Source of the DNA: Nannocystis pusilla
Lineage (GTDB): Bacteria > Myxococcota_A > Polyangia > Nannocystales > Nannocystaceae
Length of the DNA: 64,000 bases
Direction of reading: 5' to 3'
NCBI RefSeq assembly: GCF_026626665.1
Contig: NZ_JAPNKE010000002.1
Location: 476,501 to 540,500 of the forward strand
In this document: positions 55,814 to 64,000 of the stretch, piece after piece
Layout: each line of letters opens with the position of its first letter
How positions within the stretch are numbered: the stretch's first letter is position 1
The notes under the pieces: generated by a model
Told to the model about the DNA's origin: nothing
What the model saw: only the letters and a program-made list of their open reading frames with translations
The model's database searches: none
Position numbers and translations under genes: made by a program

Positions 55814-56145
55814 GGCGAGCCGTGGCGGACGGCCAACACGGCTTGGTCGTTCGAGCTGTGCTGCGCCCCACGCGCCTGAGCTCGACGCAGATTTACATCG
55901 ACTTGGAAGGCTCGAGACGGTCTCTCGGCCACCAAGCGGATACCGCGAGCCCCAAACGGCGGGAGGCCACCTTCAGTCTGACCCGCCCAGCCGCCCAGCC
56001 GACGGTCCGCTGGAGCGATCTCGGCCGAGCTATTCGACCGAGACCGAGCGCGGCCAGTGTCGGGGGTGGCGGCTTGCAGTGGTCGAGCCCCGCGAGGACT
56101 GAGCCGGACTCCAGCGGGTTGTCCTGCGGCCGCAGACCGGCGATC

Positions 56146-56481
56146 ATGAACTGGCCGGTGACAGGTGTGCCCAAGCCGCTCGTCGACGACTTTCCGCTCG
56201 CGTTCTCCCATCCCCTGGCACAGGAACAGCTGCGCTTCGTTGCGAAGTTCTATCCCGGCCAGTGCGAGGCCGTTCCGCTGGTCAAGCGGTTGGGTGTCGA
56301 CGCGCTCCAGGTGTCGCAAAGCCTGTCGCCGCTGAACCTCTGGTACGGGTCGCGCTGCAGGCCGGCGCTCCCCGGCTCGACCCGAAAGATCGTGCAGGGG
56401 CTACGCGGCACCCATCCCGGGAGCCCGAACGCTGTCCTCGGTGCGCAGCTCGCTGACAGGGTGACGTCGACGTGGAGGTAG
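56146..56481 (+). CDS. Effector-associated-domain (EAD-like) protein of the MoxR conflict operon
   Basis: From ATG 56146 the sequence runs VDDFPLAFSHPLAQEQLRFV, AKFYPGQCEAVPLVKRLGVD, then after a one-base loss in TACGGG the correct frame reads LSPLNLWYRVALQAGAPRLD. After a one-base gain in CGAAAGATC it returns to KIVQGLRGTHPGSPNAVLGA. The LWYxVxxxAGxxxLxxKI-(H/Y)PxxxxL core matches the helical death-like EADs. EADs recruit partners and effectors in the NTP-dependent MoxR/vWA conflict systems. Its stop overlaps the next start by a few bases. An effector domain could precede it, but none was recognised between 55.49 and 56.15 kb. Confidence 0.6.
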   Translation: MNWPVTGVPKPLVDDFPLAFSHPLAQEQLRFVAKFYPGQCEAVPLVKRLGVDALQVSQSLSPLNLWYGSRCRPALPGSTRKIVQGLRGTHPGSPNAVLGAQLADRVTSTWR

Positions 56482-57607
56482 GACCGGTGCGCCGGCGACT
56501 CGAGTCGCTCGTACTCGATCTGTATGCCAGGGGGAGGCCGAGGCGGACAACCAACGGCTTCGTCGCACGCTCGTGTCGGCATGCGAGTCGATGCAGGGGA
56601 TGTTCCTCAGCGACAAAATTCCGCAGCAAAGCTTCTGTACGCACGCGTTCGACGCATGGTTCAGGAGCGGAGCTCAGCTCTCGGAGCTGTATAAGGTCCT
56701 GCTTCGCGATAACCCCCATGCCCAAGACAAGATCGATGCCCTATTTCGTCCGGCTTTGGCGGAGCAGGCCTTCCGCGAAGACGGTATCCAGCTGTCGATG
56801 GATGTCTACGACGTCCCCGATCTCCTGGAGCTCGTGAAGCAGTACGCGGTTCGTGGCAAAGCCCTGGCGCGTTGGCTTGAATATCACGCCCCTGGGGTTA
56901 CCACTCAGACGCCGGCTCTGCCGCCTGTGCTCTTCCTGGTCCTCTGCGGCGAACGTCTGACTTCGGCCTCCTTGCGGGTCCTCGGAATGCGTACGCGACA
57001 CCTGTCGCTCCCGGCTTCGTCTCCGGGCGCCCCGCCTGGCATCACAATCCGCTCTGGTGATGATCTCGTCCGAGCGGTCCGCCGGCTCATCCATGAACTG
57101 CGCCTGACATCCTCGAATGAACTGGTATTGGTGATCCAGGCAGATCCTGTCGCCGTCGCTCTTCGTCCCCAGGCGGCGCGAGTCCCTGGGACCGAAGACA
57201 CGCTCGAGGAGTGGCTGGCCGCGGTCGCCTGGTGGCCTCAGATCGACGGGGTCCCGGTCGAAGGTTGCCTCCACGACGGAGCTCTGCCCGCCCCGTCTGC
57301 AGGAGGGCAAGTCGCGCTTTGGGAGCGAGTGCCGACGAACCGTCAGGAGCGGCGGAGTGCTTCGCTGGGGATCTGGGCTAGTCAGGAGTGCTGGACGGCG
57401 AACTGCGAATGCGCGGTGCTCGGCACCCACAACCGGCGTTACTTCGCCGTCCTCGCCGATGCGGATCTCCGCGGGCTCATCCAGGACACTCACCCAGACG
57501 ACGGTCCCACCTCCCTCAAACACCTCTTCGACAAGATTCGCGGTCGAGCTCGGCTCGTCTGGACCGACCGCCGCTATTTCCTGTATACCGGAGACTCCCT
57601 CGAATGA
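56472..57607 (+). CDS. Second component of the MoxR conflict operon, one frame break (about 378 aa)
   Basis: GTG 56472 begins VRRRLESLVLDLYARG; the frame shifts near 56540 to EAEADNQRLRRTLVSACESM and then runs intact. The first 120 residues are a pair of helical EAD-like segments (FDAWFRSGAQLSELYKVLLR, VPDLLELVKQYAVRGKALAR). The C-terminal domain has a hydrophobic strand-rich core (LPPVLFLVLCGERLTSASLR, SSNELVLVIQADPVAVALRP) and ends FFLYTGDSLE-like (RARLVWTDRRYFLYTGDSLE). It lacks a recognisable nuclease or protease motif. ATGA overlap with the MoxR gene indicates co-translation. It probably occupies the third-component (VMAP-like) slot, with low certainty. Confidence 0.55.
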
Positions 57608-58547
57608 CACATGAATGGCACATCTACCCCGAAGCGCGCAATCTAGACGACCGGTGGTTGTCTCCGGACAAGTGCCCCCCTGGCGTCGTCCGCAGAAAAC
57701 CTGGGCCCAGCGCGAGGACAAGGTCGACCCGGTGACGTGGCGCTTCGAGGACGAGGGGGACGAGGGCGCTCTGCGCGATCGTACGCGGGCGGAGCGCTAT
57801 GTGAGTTCGGGGGAGGAGGAAATCAGTCGCGTCAATCTCGCCCTATTGCTTCGCCGGCCACTGCTGGTCCGTGGCGTCCCGGGACTCGGTAAGTCGACTC
57901 TGGCGTATCACATCGCCTGGCGGCTCGGCCTCGGCCGACCTTTCCGCTGGGAGATCCATTCAAATGCCACCCTCCAAGAAGGCCTTTACAGCTACGACGC
58001 GGTGGGTCACTTCCACGAGGGACGGGAGGCGCCCATTGAGGACCATATTCGCCTCGGACCGCTCGGTACAGCCTTGGCGCCGACCGAGCGACCGGCCTGC
58101 GTGCTGATCGACGAGCTGGACAAGGCGTCGTACGATCTGCCCAACGACCTGTTGCACGCCTTCGAGGAAGGGGCGTTCCGAATCCCCGAGCTGAAGCAGA
58201 GAGACGCGGTCGTGGATGCCGTCGACGGACGTAGGGTCAGCGTCCGCCACGGTGAGATCCGTTGTCATCATCATCCGGTGGTCGTGATCACCAGCAACGA
58301 CGAGCGCGAGTTCTCGCCGGCGTTCTTGCGACGTTGCGTCGAGCTGCGGCTTCAGCTGCCTGGTCCGGAGCAGATCCGACAGATCATCGATCGGTGGTTC
58401 GGCGGGCCGGATGGCCTTGAAGAAGTGCTCACCAACCTCGGGGGTCAACCCACCGACAGACTGCTTCAGGCCCTCTTCCTCACCCGAATCCACGAGACGC
58501 CGCTCGAGGAGATCGCGCGTAGCGTGGTCGAGGGCAAGGCCGAGTGA
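57604..58547 (+). CDS. MoxR-family AAA+ ATPase of the conflict operon (about 314 aa)
   Basis: ATG 57604 overlaps the previous stop (ATGA) and starts MTHEWHIYPEARNLDDRWLS; a six-C run at 57675-57680 has lost the frame and the rest continues RRPQKTWAQREDKV. Family motifs are excellent: VNLALLLRRPLLVRGVPGLG followed by KST (Walker A), EIHSNATLQEGLYSYDAVGH, ACVLIDELDKASYDLPNDLL (Walker B), FEEGAFRIPEL, and VVVITSNDEREFSPAFLRRC (sensor-1 Asn and Arg finger). This subgroup pairs with vWA/SAV_2336 proteins as an ATP-driven remodeller. The downstream GTGA overlap ties it to the sigma fusion. Confidence 0.9.
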
Positions 58548-61483
58548 AGGACCGCCTGGTCGAATTGCTCGCGCGGATCCCGGGGGCCATCGCCCAGGAC
58601 GTCGCTGAGCTGCTGTGGTTGGCGCAGCAGGGGGTCACGCTGCACGAAGCCCCGGGCGCGCACGTTCGATCGCAGCCTCGCGACCGCCGAGCATCGCAGG
58701 GAGGTGAGGCGGGCCAGGACAGTGCCGAGGTGGGCGTGCCGCGAGGCCAGGGCATGGAAGAGGACAGCGTCCCCGGGCTCCCCGGGGCTCGCACCCAGGC
58801 ACGGCCTCCGCGTCTCCGGGAACGCGAGGCTCATCGGCTCGTCGACCGAGCCTTGCATCGATTGGGCCCGCGTGCGTCGGTCGGTGCACCCGTCGTCGAT
58901 ATGTCGGCCAGTCTGAAGTTCAGTGCCCGCCTGGGGGGTATGCGGTTCCCCGTCTTTGCGCGCGTACGTGTGGCTGTGGGCTATCTTGTCGTGCTCGAGG
59001 ATCGGGCTCTCAGCATGGCGCCGTTCCGGGCGCAGATCCAGGAGTTGATACGGGCTGCGCGAAGGGGCAGGCGCTTCATTCGCGTTGAATCCATGGGGCT
59101 TAGCCTGTCGCAACCAGACCTAGTTGAGGCCCCCCGTCCGTGGCGCGTCTGTCCCGGCGGACAGCCGATGGTCATACTGCTCGTGCAGGACGGGCGTGCT
59201 CCAGCGCTCCGCGGCGGTGGCTTGCGTCGATGGCTGGACGGAGCGCCGCCCGGGAGCCTGATCGCGTGGATCCACCCGTGGGATCAGGATGCATGGATCC
59301 GCACGCCGGTCACTGGATTACGGGTCGGTCGTCCTCCTCCGCGAGGCACTGCGCTGCCACTGATACCGCTGACCGGCTCGGGTCTCGAGATGCTCACTCC
59401 CTGGGCGCAGCGCCGCGGACCGGGGGGACTGCTCGGGGTGGAGCTACCTCGACGTGGGCGAAGTGGGGCGCTCGTGGAGCTGAGCGAACTCGTCGCGGCG
59501 TTCCAGTACCGGGCCCATCCGTTGAGTCGCGCCGCGGTGGGCCTCGCGGCGGGGGTACCAGGCTGCGTCGATCTGGACCTGCTGCGAGCGCTCGGCACCC
59601 AGCTGACGATGGGCCGGATCACTCCGACGCACCTCGCCGAGGCGATGACCAGCGGGCTCTTTCGTCGCAGTGGGGAGGGTGAGTCCACTGTGATCGCCTT
59701 CGTGTCGGAGCAAGCCCGAAGAGAGGGCTTGCGCTGGCTGCCCCGCGCCGACCTGCCGCGCATCCTCAACTACGTGATCCGCTACGTCGAGGATGGCCTC
59801 GATACCGATCCGTGGCTCTGCCTGCCAAGCCTTCCGCTGCTGGTTGCCCTTCACAACCGGCAGGCGCCGCCGGAAGGGGTCGAACTGAAGGTTGGGAGGA
59901 TCGGCGAGCTCAGGGCATGGGTGAATGCGACGGGCTTCGTGGTGCATGAAAAACTGCGGACGCTGATGGATGGAAGCGCAGAGCTCGTGCGTCCTGTGAC
60001 GCGGCGGAATCACACCGCGCCGTCCATCCGTGAAGTGGTGTTTCGTGAGCGCGAGCGGCTCCGTGAGATCGTCGAAATGGGGCTGCGGCAGCTCGACTTG
60101 AGCGTCGACCAGGCCGACGAGCCGGTCGACATCACCGATGTCGTCGAGCTCGAGCTCTCGATAGACCACATCGAGGTCGCGGAGCACGAGGCGAGCGCGC
60201 TCGTACACCTCTCGGGAAAGGCCATGCTCATGGGCTCCTTCAGCCGCACGGACTACGACAACGCGATCTCCGACTCTGAGGACGGGACGTGGCACAATGC
60301 AGAGACAGTCTACGAAACGGCAACTTTTAAGGTCCGTTGGAATACCGGCTTTGAGGTGTGGACAGACTCGGAGACTGTTCATCCTTTGTCCGGCATTCCA
60401 AAGATTCACATCGATTCTTCGCACTTTTTCCACGATGAACTTGACATACTCTCGTCGGAACCGAGCGAAGGTTACGATGAAGACGATCACGAACCGCTCG
60501 AGCAAGACGATTTCGAGCCGAAAAACTCGGAGCCCGAGCCGTCTGAACCCGATGGCCAAAATCTGCCAGAAGTTGACGATTTTGCACCGGAAGACCACGA
60601 GCCCGAATCGCCGGAGCCAGTCGAACTCGAGTTTGAGTCGTCCGAAACCAACAACCAGGAGTCCGAGCCAGGCGAATTTAGACGGCACGACCACGAGTCC
60701 GAGACGCCCAAAGCCGGTGATGCTCTACCCGAATCCGACGACCCAGAACGAGGCGACTTTGAAGACGCGTTTCCAGAGCCGGATGAGCGAGAGCCCCAGC
60801 CGTCTGAGCTGGAGGAGCTTGGCGCACAACCCGGTTTGACGGTCCTGGCGTCGGAAGAGGACGATCGCAACCTGTTTGAAGCCTGGTGCGCCGGCGATCT
60901 CAGGGCCGGCAACGTCCTGGCCAAGCGCCACTACGCGCGGTTGCGGCGGTTCTTCCTCAGCAAGGACGAGCAGCACTACCAGGACCTCACGAATCGGACC
61001 TTTCTCGAGTGTATAAAGTCGCGGCACAACTTCCGCGGCGATATCACCTTCCGCGGCTACCTGTTCGCCATCGCCTACCGCGTGCTCTGTCGCCACCTGC
61101 AGGAGCGCCGGCGCAGAGACTTCGAGTCGTTCGACCCGGAGGTTCATGCCGTCGTCGACACCGAGTTGCCGGAGATGTCGTCGTACGTGTTAGCGAACGA
61201 GCAGGCGCGCATGCTGCTCGAGTGTTTGCGAAGGCTCACGATTAACGCCCAGACTGTGCTTGAGCTGCGCTACTGGTCCGACCTGACAGAGCCTGAGATC
61301 CAGGAGGTGCTCAAGCTGAAGTCGCGTGAGACGGTGGCCGGGCGGCTGCGCGTAGCCAAGGCTGCGCTGCAGCGCGAGTGGGCGCGCGTGCAGCCTGGAC
61401 ACGCTCTGGCGGACGCCGATTTTGACGCATGGATGCTGGAGATCCGCGGGCACGTCGATGCGAAGAACCCGCGGAACGTGTGA
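58544..61483 (+). CDS. SAV_2336-type (vWA-derived) protein fused to an ECF sigma factor (979 aa)
   Basis: GTG 58544 overlaps the MoxR stop. Residues 1-30 (AIAQDVAELLWLAQQGVTLH) match the SAV_2336 N-terminus; 60-125 is a variable Arg-rich link. Residues 140-400 match the degenerate vWA core: VVLEDRALSMAPFRAQIQEL, VILLVQDGRAPALRGGGLRR, IPLTGSGLEMLTPWAQRRGP, and the signature MGRITPTHLAEAMTSGLFRR. A further domain (about 420-630) follows, then an acidic Glu/Pro/Ser linker (about 635-760). The end is a complete ECF sigma factor: sigma-2 (AKRHYARLRRFFLSKDEQHY, FRGYLFAIAYRVLCRHLQER) and sigma-4 (LRRLTINAQTVLELRYWSDL, LKSRETVAGRLRVAKAALQR). One unbroken reading frame spans all parts. Confidence 0.85.
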   Translation: MKDRLVELLARIPGAIAQDVAELLWLAQQGVTLHEAPGAHVRSQPRDRRASQGGEAGQDSAEVGVPRGQGMEEDSVPGLPGARTQARPPRLREREAHRLVDRALHRLGPRASVGAPVVDMSASLKFSARLGGMRFPVFARVRVAVGYLVVLEDRALSMAPFRAQIQELIRAARRGRRFIRVESMGLSLSQPDLVEAPRPWRVCPGGQPMVILLVQDGRAPALRGGGLRRWLDGAPPGSLIAWIHPWDQDAWIRTPVTGLRVGRPPPRGTALPLIPLTGSGLEMLTPWAQRRGPGGLLGVELPRRGRSGALVELSELVAAFQYRAHPLSRAAVGLAAGVPGCVDLDLLRALGTQLTMGRITPTHLAEAMTSGLFRRSGEGESTVIAFVSEQARREGLRWLPRADLPRILNYVIRYVEDGLDTDPWLCLPSLPLLVALHNRQAPPEGVELKVGRIGELRAWVNATGFVVHEKLRTLMDGSAELVRPVTRRNHTAPSIREVVFRERERLREIVEMGLRQLDLSVDQADEPVDITDVVELELSIDHIEVAEHEASALVHLSGKAMLMGSFSRTDYDNAISDSEDGTWHNAETVYETATFKVRWNTGFEVWTDSETVHPLSGIPKIHIDSSHFFHDELDILSSEPSEGYDEDDHEPLEQDDFEPKNSEPEPSEPDGQNLPEVDDFAPEDHEPESPEPVELEFESSETNNQESEPGEFRRHDHESETPKAGDALPESDDPERGDFEDAFPEPDEREPQPSELEELGAQPGLTVLASEEDDRNLFEAWCAGDLRAGNVLAKRHYARLRRFFLSKDEQHYQDLTNRTFLECIKSRHNFRGDITFRGYLFAIAYRVLCRHLQERRRRDFESFDPEVHAVVDTELPEMSSYVLANEQARMLLECLRRLTINAQTVLELRYWSDLTEPEIQEVLKLKSRETVAGRLRVAKAALQREWARVQPGHALADADFDAWMLEIRGHVDAKNPRNV

Positions 61484-61691
61484 CGCTGCCTGTCTGGAGA
61501 CGACCGAACGTGAGCCGGAGCGGTTTGGGAAGTTGCGGGTGCTAGTCGTCACGTTCACGGAGGAAACGCGCGCGACCGCAGCCCGGTGAAGCGGATCGTC
61601 CGCAACTCGCTGAACCCCCACTCCGAGGTCGCGTTCGCAGCTGTTGTCACGCTTGACAGGGACCTCGCGCGATCCCCAAGATTGCTGCTGC

Positions 61692-62900
61692 ATGTCCTCC
61701 GGCAGCAGCGAGGTCCACGTCAACCTGCGCGCGGACGGCACGGTCGAGCGCACGCCGATCCCGACTGGGCAGCACACCACGCTCGTCGTGCATCGGCCGA
61801 AGGTCTATACCTCTGAGCCCGCGTGGACCTCGTACCTGCCTGCGAGCGTGTTGCTGCTGCCGCGGGTCGGTCCTCATCACCCCTGGGCGGCGCTCGTCGC
61901 GTGGTTGCGCCACGGGCAGCAGCATCTTGAGCATGGCGGGCTGATCGTCGGTCACCGGGAGGCAGGGGAGCCGGAGGACTTCGGCGAGCTTCGCGCACGC
62001 GCGGTGTTGCACTTCCTGCGCGACGAGCAGCAGGCGTGGGTCGAGCTCGCCGCCGCGCACGGCCGCGTGCAGGACACCCAGAGCTACCTCGACTACCTCC
62101 ACCGCGTGGGCGGCTGGCCCACGGGGGTGCCGGCCATCTCCGACGTCGCCGACGCCGCCACGGCGCGCGCCGTCGAGGAGTTCCAGCGCACGTATAACCT
62201 GGCCTTTCGGGCAGACATCTTCGAGGACGGGATCATCGGCGAGCAGACGCTCGGTGCCCTGTTCGAGGTGGCGAAGACCGAGTTCGTGCATTGGCTGGAG
62301 CGCAACGAGACCTCGCTCGACGCGCTCCAGTTCTACGACGCCAGCGAGGTTATGCGCGCCGATCCCGGGTATGACGGACGACGATGGGTGCAGCTGTTGG
62401 CGATCCCGTTCGCCGACCGGTACGAGCTCGCACGGGAGCCCGTAGGGGCCGGGCTCTATCCCATCGCGCGGATGTTGAAGCTGCCTGTCGTCGAGGCCCA
62501 CGCGCCGGCCTATCACGTGCTCGAGATCCGTCTGCTGGACGAGTGGGGCCAGCCGCTCGTCCGCCAGGCGTACGAGCTGTCGGTCGCCGGTGAGACCCGC
62601 TTCGGCGAGACCGACGAGCAGGGCCTGCTCGCCGAACCGTACATGCCGCCCGGCACGGTGACCCTCCGTCTTGCCGACGGCGCACCGGTGCTGTTCCACG
62701 ACCTCTACCAGATCCGCGACGTCTGCTCGCAGGACGACGACGACGATGACCTGCTCGATCTCGAGGCCGCCCACGACGAGCACATGGCGGAGGACGTAGA
62801 GGGTGGCGAAGATCTCGAAGATGCACCGGACGACGAGCAGGTCGACGAGGACGACGACGTCTGGGGCTCTCTCGCCGAGGATGAAGAGCATGCGCCGTGA
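61692..62900 (+). CDS. Peptidoglycan-binding-domain protein with acidic tail (402 aa)
   Basis: It is read from ATG 61692 (MSSGSSEVHVNLRADGTVER). Residues about 65-130 form a helical OmpA-like segment (WAALVAWLRHGQQHLEHGGL, IVGHREAGEPEDFGELRARA, the pattern of OmpA-type AxxRAxxV sites). A PG_binding_1-like domain follows (ATARAVEEFQRTYNLAFRAD, DGIIGEQTLGALFEVAKTEF). The C-terminal third has a carboxypeptidase-regulatory-like beta domain (YHVLEIRLLDEWGQPLVRQA) and a run of acidic residues (SQDDDDDDLLDLEAAHDEHM). No signal peptide was seen. Similar proteins occur beside type VI or other secretion genes, but no such genes are present here. The next gene starts inside its end. Confidence 0.65.
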   Translation: MSSGSSEVHVNLRADGTVERTPIPTGQHTTLVVHRPKVYTSEPAWTSYLPASVLLLPRVGPHHPWAALVAWLRHGQQHLEHGGLIVGHREAGEPEDFGELRARAVLHFLRDEQQAWVELAAAHGRVQDTQSYLDYLHRVGGWPTGVPAISDVADAATARAVEEFQRTYNLAFRADIFEDGIIGEQTLGALFEVAKTEFVHWLERNETSLDALQFYDASEVMRADPGYDGRRWVQLLAIPFADRYELAREPVGAGLYPIARMLKLPVVEAHAPAYHVLEIRLLDEWGQPLVRQAYELSVAGETRFGETDEQGLLAEPYMPPGTVTLRLADGAPVLFHDLYQIRDVCSQDDDDDDLLDLEAAHDEHMAEDVEGGEDLEDAPDDEQVDEDDDVWGSLAEDEEHAP

Positions 62901-63687
62901 ATCGTTCGTGGGTCTATTGTTGATCGCCTGCAACCCCCGGCCGCCGGAGGCCGAGGCGCCCGCGCCCAAAGCGGAAGCATCTGCCCCGCAGGCGGCCCCG
63001 GCGCCGGACGCCGTGCATCCTCCCGACGCGGCGCCCGCCAAGTCCGGCGTGGCGTTTCAGTCGCCGGCGAAGATTCCCGGCGAGCTCGCCCCGAACCTCG
63101 AGCTCGGCGAGGCCGAGCGGGCGGCGGTTACCGCGGCTTGTAAGGAACTGGGCCCGATCGCGCCGCTCCAGTGCGACGCTACCCGCCCGCTCCCCGACTA
63201 TTTGCTGGTCCGGCTGTTCGGTCAGGCGCCCTCGATGACCGGCTACCAATGGCACGTCCTCAAGCGCATCGACGGCCGCTGGGTCCGCATGGAGCTGCCG
63301 CTGGACTCGTTCGAGGACGGCGCCGACGCACCGCGCTGGCCGGACATCGTCTGTGCGGTACAGACGCGCGAGCCGAAGCTCGCCCCCGATCAGGGCGTCG
63401 TCCGCGTCATGCACCCCGACCTCAACCTCGATGGCCGCGACGACCTGCTGATCGAGTGCCGCTCGCCCGAGGGCGGCCACGACCTGCGGTACTGTCTGTC
63501 CAACCGTAACCTGTGCGAGGAGCGGGTGTGGCTGCGACAGTTCTGGGACGGCAAGCTAGCGATCGACGCCGACGTCGAATTCCGCGATGGGTGGTTCGTG
63601 CGGACGATCCGGACCGACACCCGCAAGCAGCTGAAGGGCGGCAATCTGCGCGTCGAGGGCGTGAACACTCCCGATCCGGGCCGCTGA
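62881..63687 (+). CDS. Lipoprotein with possible propeller-like C-terminal domain (268 aa)
   Basis: ATG 62881 overlaps the preceding gene's last codons; the signal (MKSMRRESFVGLLLIAC) gives a lipid-anchored Cys. A Pro/Ala-rich tether (APAPKAEASAPQAAPAPDAV) follows. The globular part includes QWHVLKRIDGRWVRMELPLD, HPDLNLDGRDDLLIECRSPE (a DxDxxGxxD-like calcium loop of the FG-GAP type) and QFWDGKLAIDADVEFRDGWF. It is intact and probably faces the periplasm or surface. Overlap with the peptidoglycan-binding gene suggests they work together. Confidence 0.7.
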   Translation: MKSMRRESFVGLLLIACNPRPPEAEAPAPKAEASAPQAAPAPDAVHPPDAAPAKSGVAFQSPAKIPGELAPNLELGEAERAAVTAACKELGPIAPLQCDATRPLPDYLLVRLFGQAPSMTGYQWHVLKRIDGRWVRMELPLDSFEDGADAPRWPDIVCAVQTREPKLAPDQGVVRVMHPDLNLDGRDDLLIECRSPEGGHDLRYCLSNRNLCEERVWLRQFWDGKLAIDADVEFRDGWFVRTIRTDTRKQLKGGNLRVEGVNTPDPGR

Positions 63688-63891
63688 GCCGTCACTGCCG
63701 CTTGCGCACGTGGCGCGAGTCCGCCTCGGTGCGCTGCTCGCGGGAAGCTGCTGTGAAGATATCGAGCGAAGAGATGCAAGAGTGCGCGGATGCGAGCGTT
63801 GGCACGAACTCTATGAACTGTTAAGAACAAACTTGGGTCGGGCGCGATGGAGCGAAATTGCTCGCTGGGCGCGCGCGACGGCGGTTCGACC

Positions 63892-64000
63892 ATGAACGAA
63901 GGCGAAAAGATCCATGTCTTCATCGATACTTGCACGTTGGAGAAATTTAGGTTTGATCTCAACTCCTCCCATCTGCGAAAAGTTCTGGATGCAGATGAGG
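63892..64000 (+). CDS. Start of a PIN-domain-like protein, cut by the right edge
   Basis: From ATG 63892 the 36 visible residues read MNEGEKIHVFIDTCTLEKFR then FDLNSSHLRKVLDADE. The VFIDTCTL motif matches the first strand and catalytic Asp of PIN-fold ribonucleases, where IDTN-like motifs bind Mg. PIN proteins act as RNA-cleaving toxins or RNA-processing enzymes. Base composition here drops sharply compared with the rest of the window, a sign of recent transfer. Only a fragment is visible, so the call is provisional. Confidence 0.4.
   Translation, partial: MNEGEKIHVFIDTCTLEKFRFDLNSSHLRKVLDADE

Noticed and set aside
55490..56145. Trypsin-like protease effector upstream of the EAD-like gene
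   Set aside because: I looked for GTGF, the His, Asp and GxSG motifs in all frames and did not find them in a consistent order.
61190..61780. Minus-strand gene between the sigma fusion and the peptidoglycan-binding gene
   Set aside because: It overlaps the sigma-4 coding sequence and has no ribosome site or domain.

Overview
The window is GC-rich DNA, almost certainly from a myxobacterium (Myxococcota). The best guess is the Nannocystaceae or a relative. The evidence is the set of small Cys-rich lipoproteins, lipoproteins with long Ser/Thr/Gly-rich stalks, a 1,043-residue FG-GAP/VCBS surface protein and an ECF sigma factor/Ser-Thr kinase operon. Taxonomy is inferred from style; no rRNA or tRNA gene was found. 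About thirty-five genes or gene parts continue in a second reading frame with family-like sequence on both sides of the break. Several breaks lie in short homopolymers. I read most of these as indel errors of an unpolished long-read assembly, so many genes are annotated across frames.

Layout. (1) 1-9147, chromosomal: a membrane protein cut by the left edge, a run of small minus-strand genes ending in a lipoprotein with OB-like sequence, a zinc-free quinone oxidoreductase, a small lipoprotein, the FG-GAP protein and a DUF2505 protein. (2) 9159 to about 43-46 kb, an integrated element of unfamiliar type. It starts with a tyrosine recombinase and a MerR-like excisionase candidate directly after the DUF2505 gene. 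Nearly all its genes are on the minus strand and overlap by ATGA or GTGA. It carries a giant DNA methylase/SNF2 helicase resembling phage P1 DarB in layout and a ClpP-class SDH-type protease. It also has cell-wall-degrading enzymes (M23-like, lytic-transglycosylase-like, M15-like, and a GH24-like muramidase at the right), many small proteins with a single C-terminal membrane segment, and two proteins of about 1,110-1,140 residues. The one plus-strand transcription unit in its interior follows eight tandem 11-bp repeats. I could not find a capsid, terminase, portal, relaxase or type IV secretion gene.

(3) 44.3-49.2 kb: a decayed copy of a secreted Nannocystis-style lipoprotein gene, an unknown 330-residue protein, a secreted protein with GYVWREA repeats, and the intact lipoprotein gene. 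(4) 49.2-53.9 kb: a minus-strand operon of ECF sigma factor, Ser/Thr kinase, envelope repeat protein and secreted lipoprotein. (5) 54.2-61.5 kb: three small genes, a MerR-like regulator read in the opposite direction, then a tight four-gene plus-strand operon. That operon encodes an effector-associated-domain (EAD-like) protein, a second helical protein, a MoxR AAA+ ATPase, and a SAV_2336-type protein fused through an acidic linker to a complete ECF sigma factor. It belongs to the MoxR/vWA NTP-dependent conflict systems, and the sigma fusion is the most novel feature in the window. (6) 61.7-64 kb: a peptidoglycan-binding-domain protein, a lipoprotein, and the start of a PIN-like gene in AT-richer DNA at the right edge.
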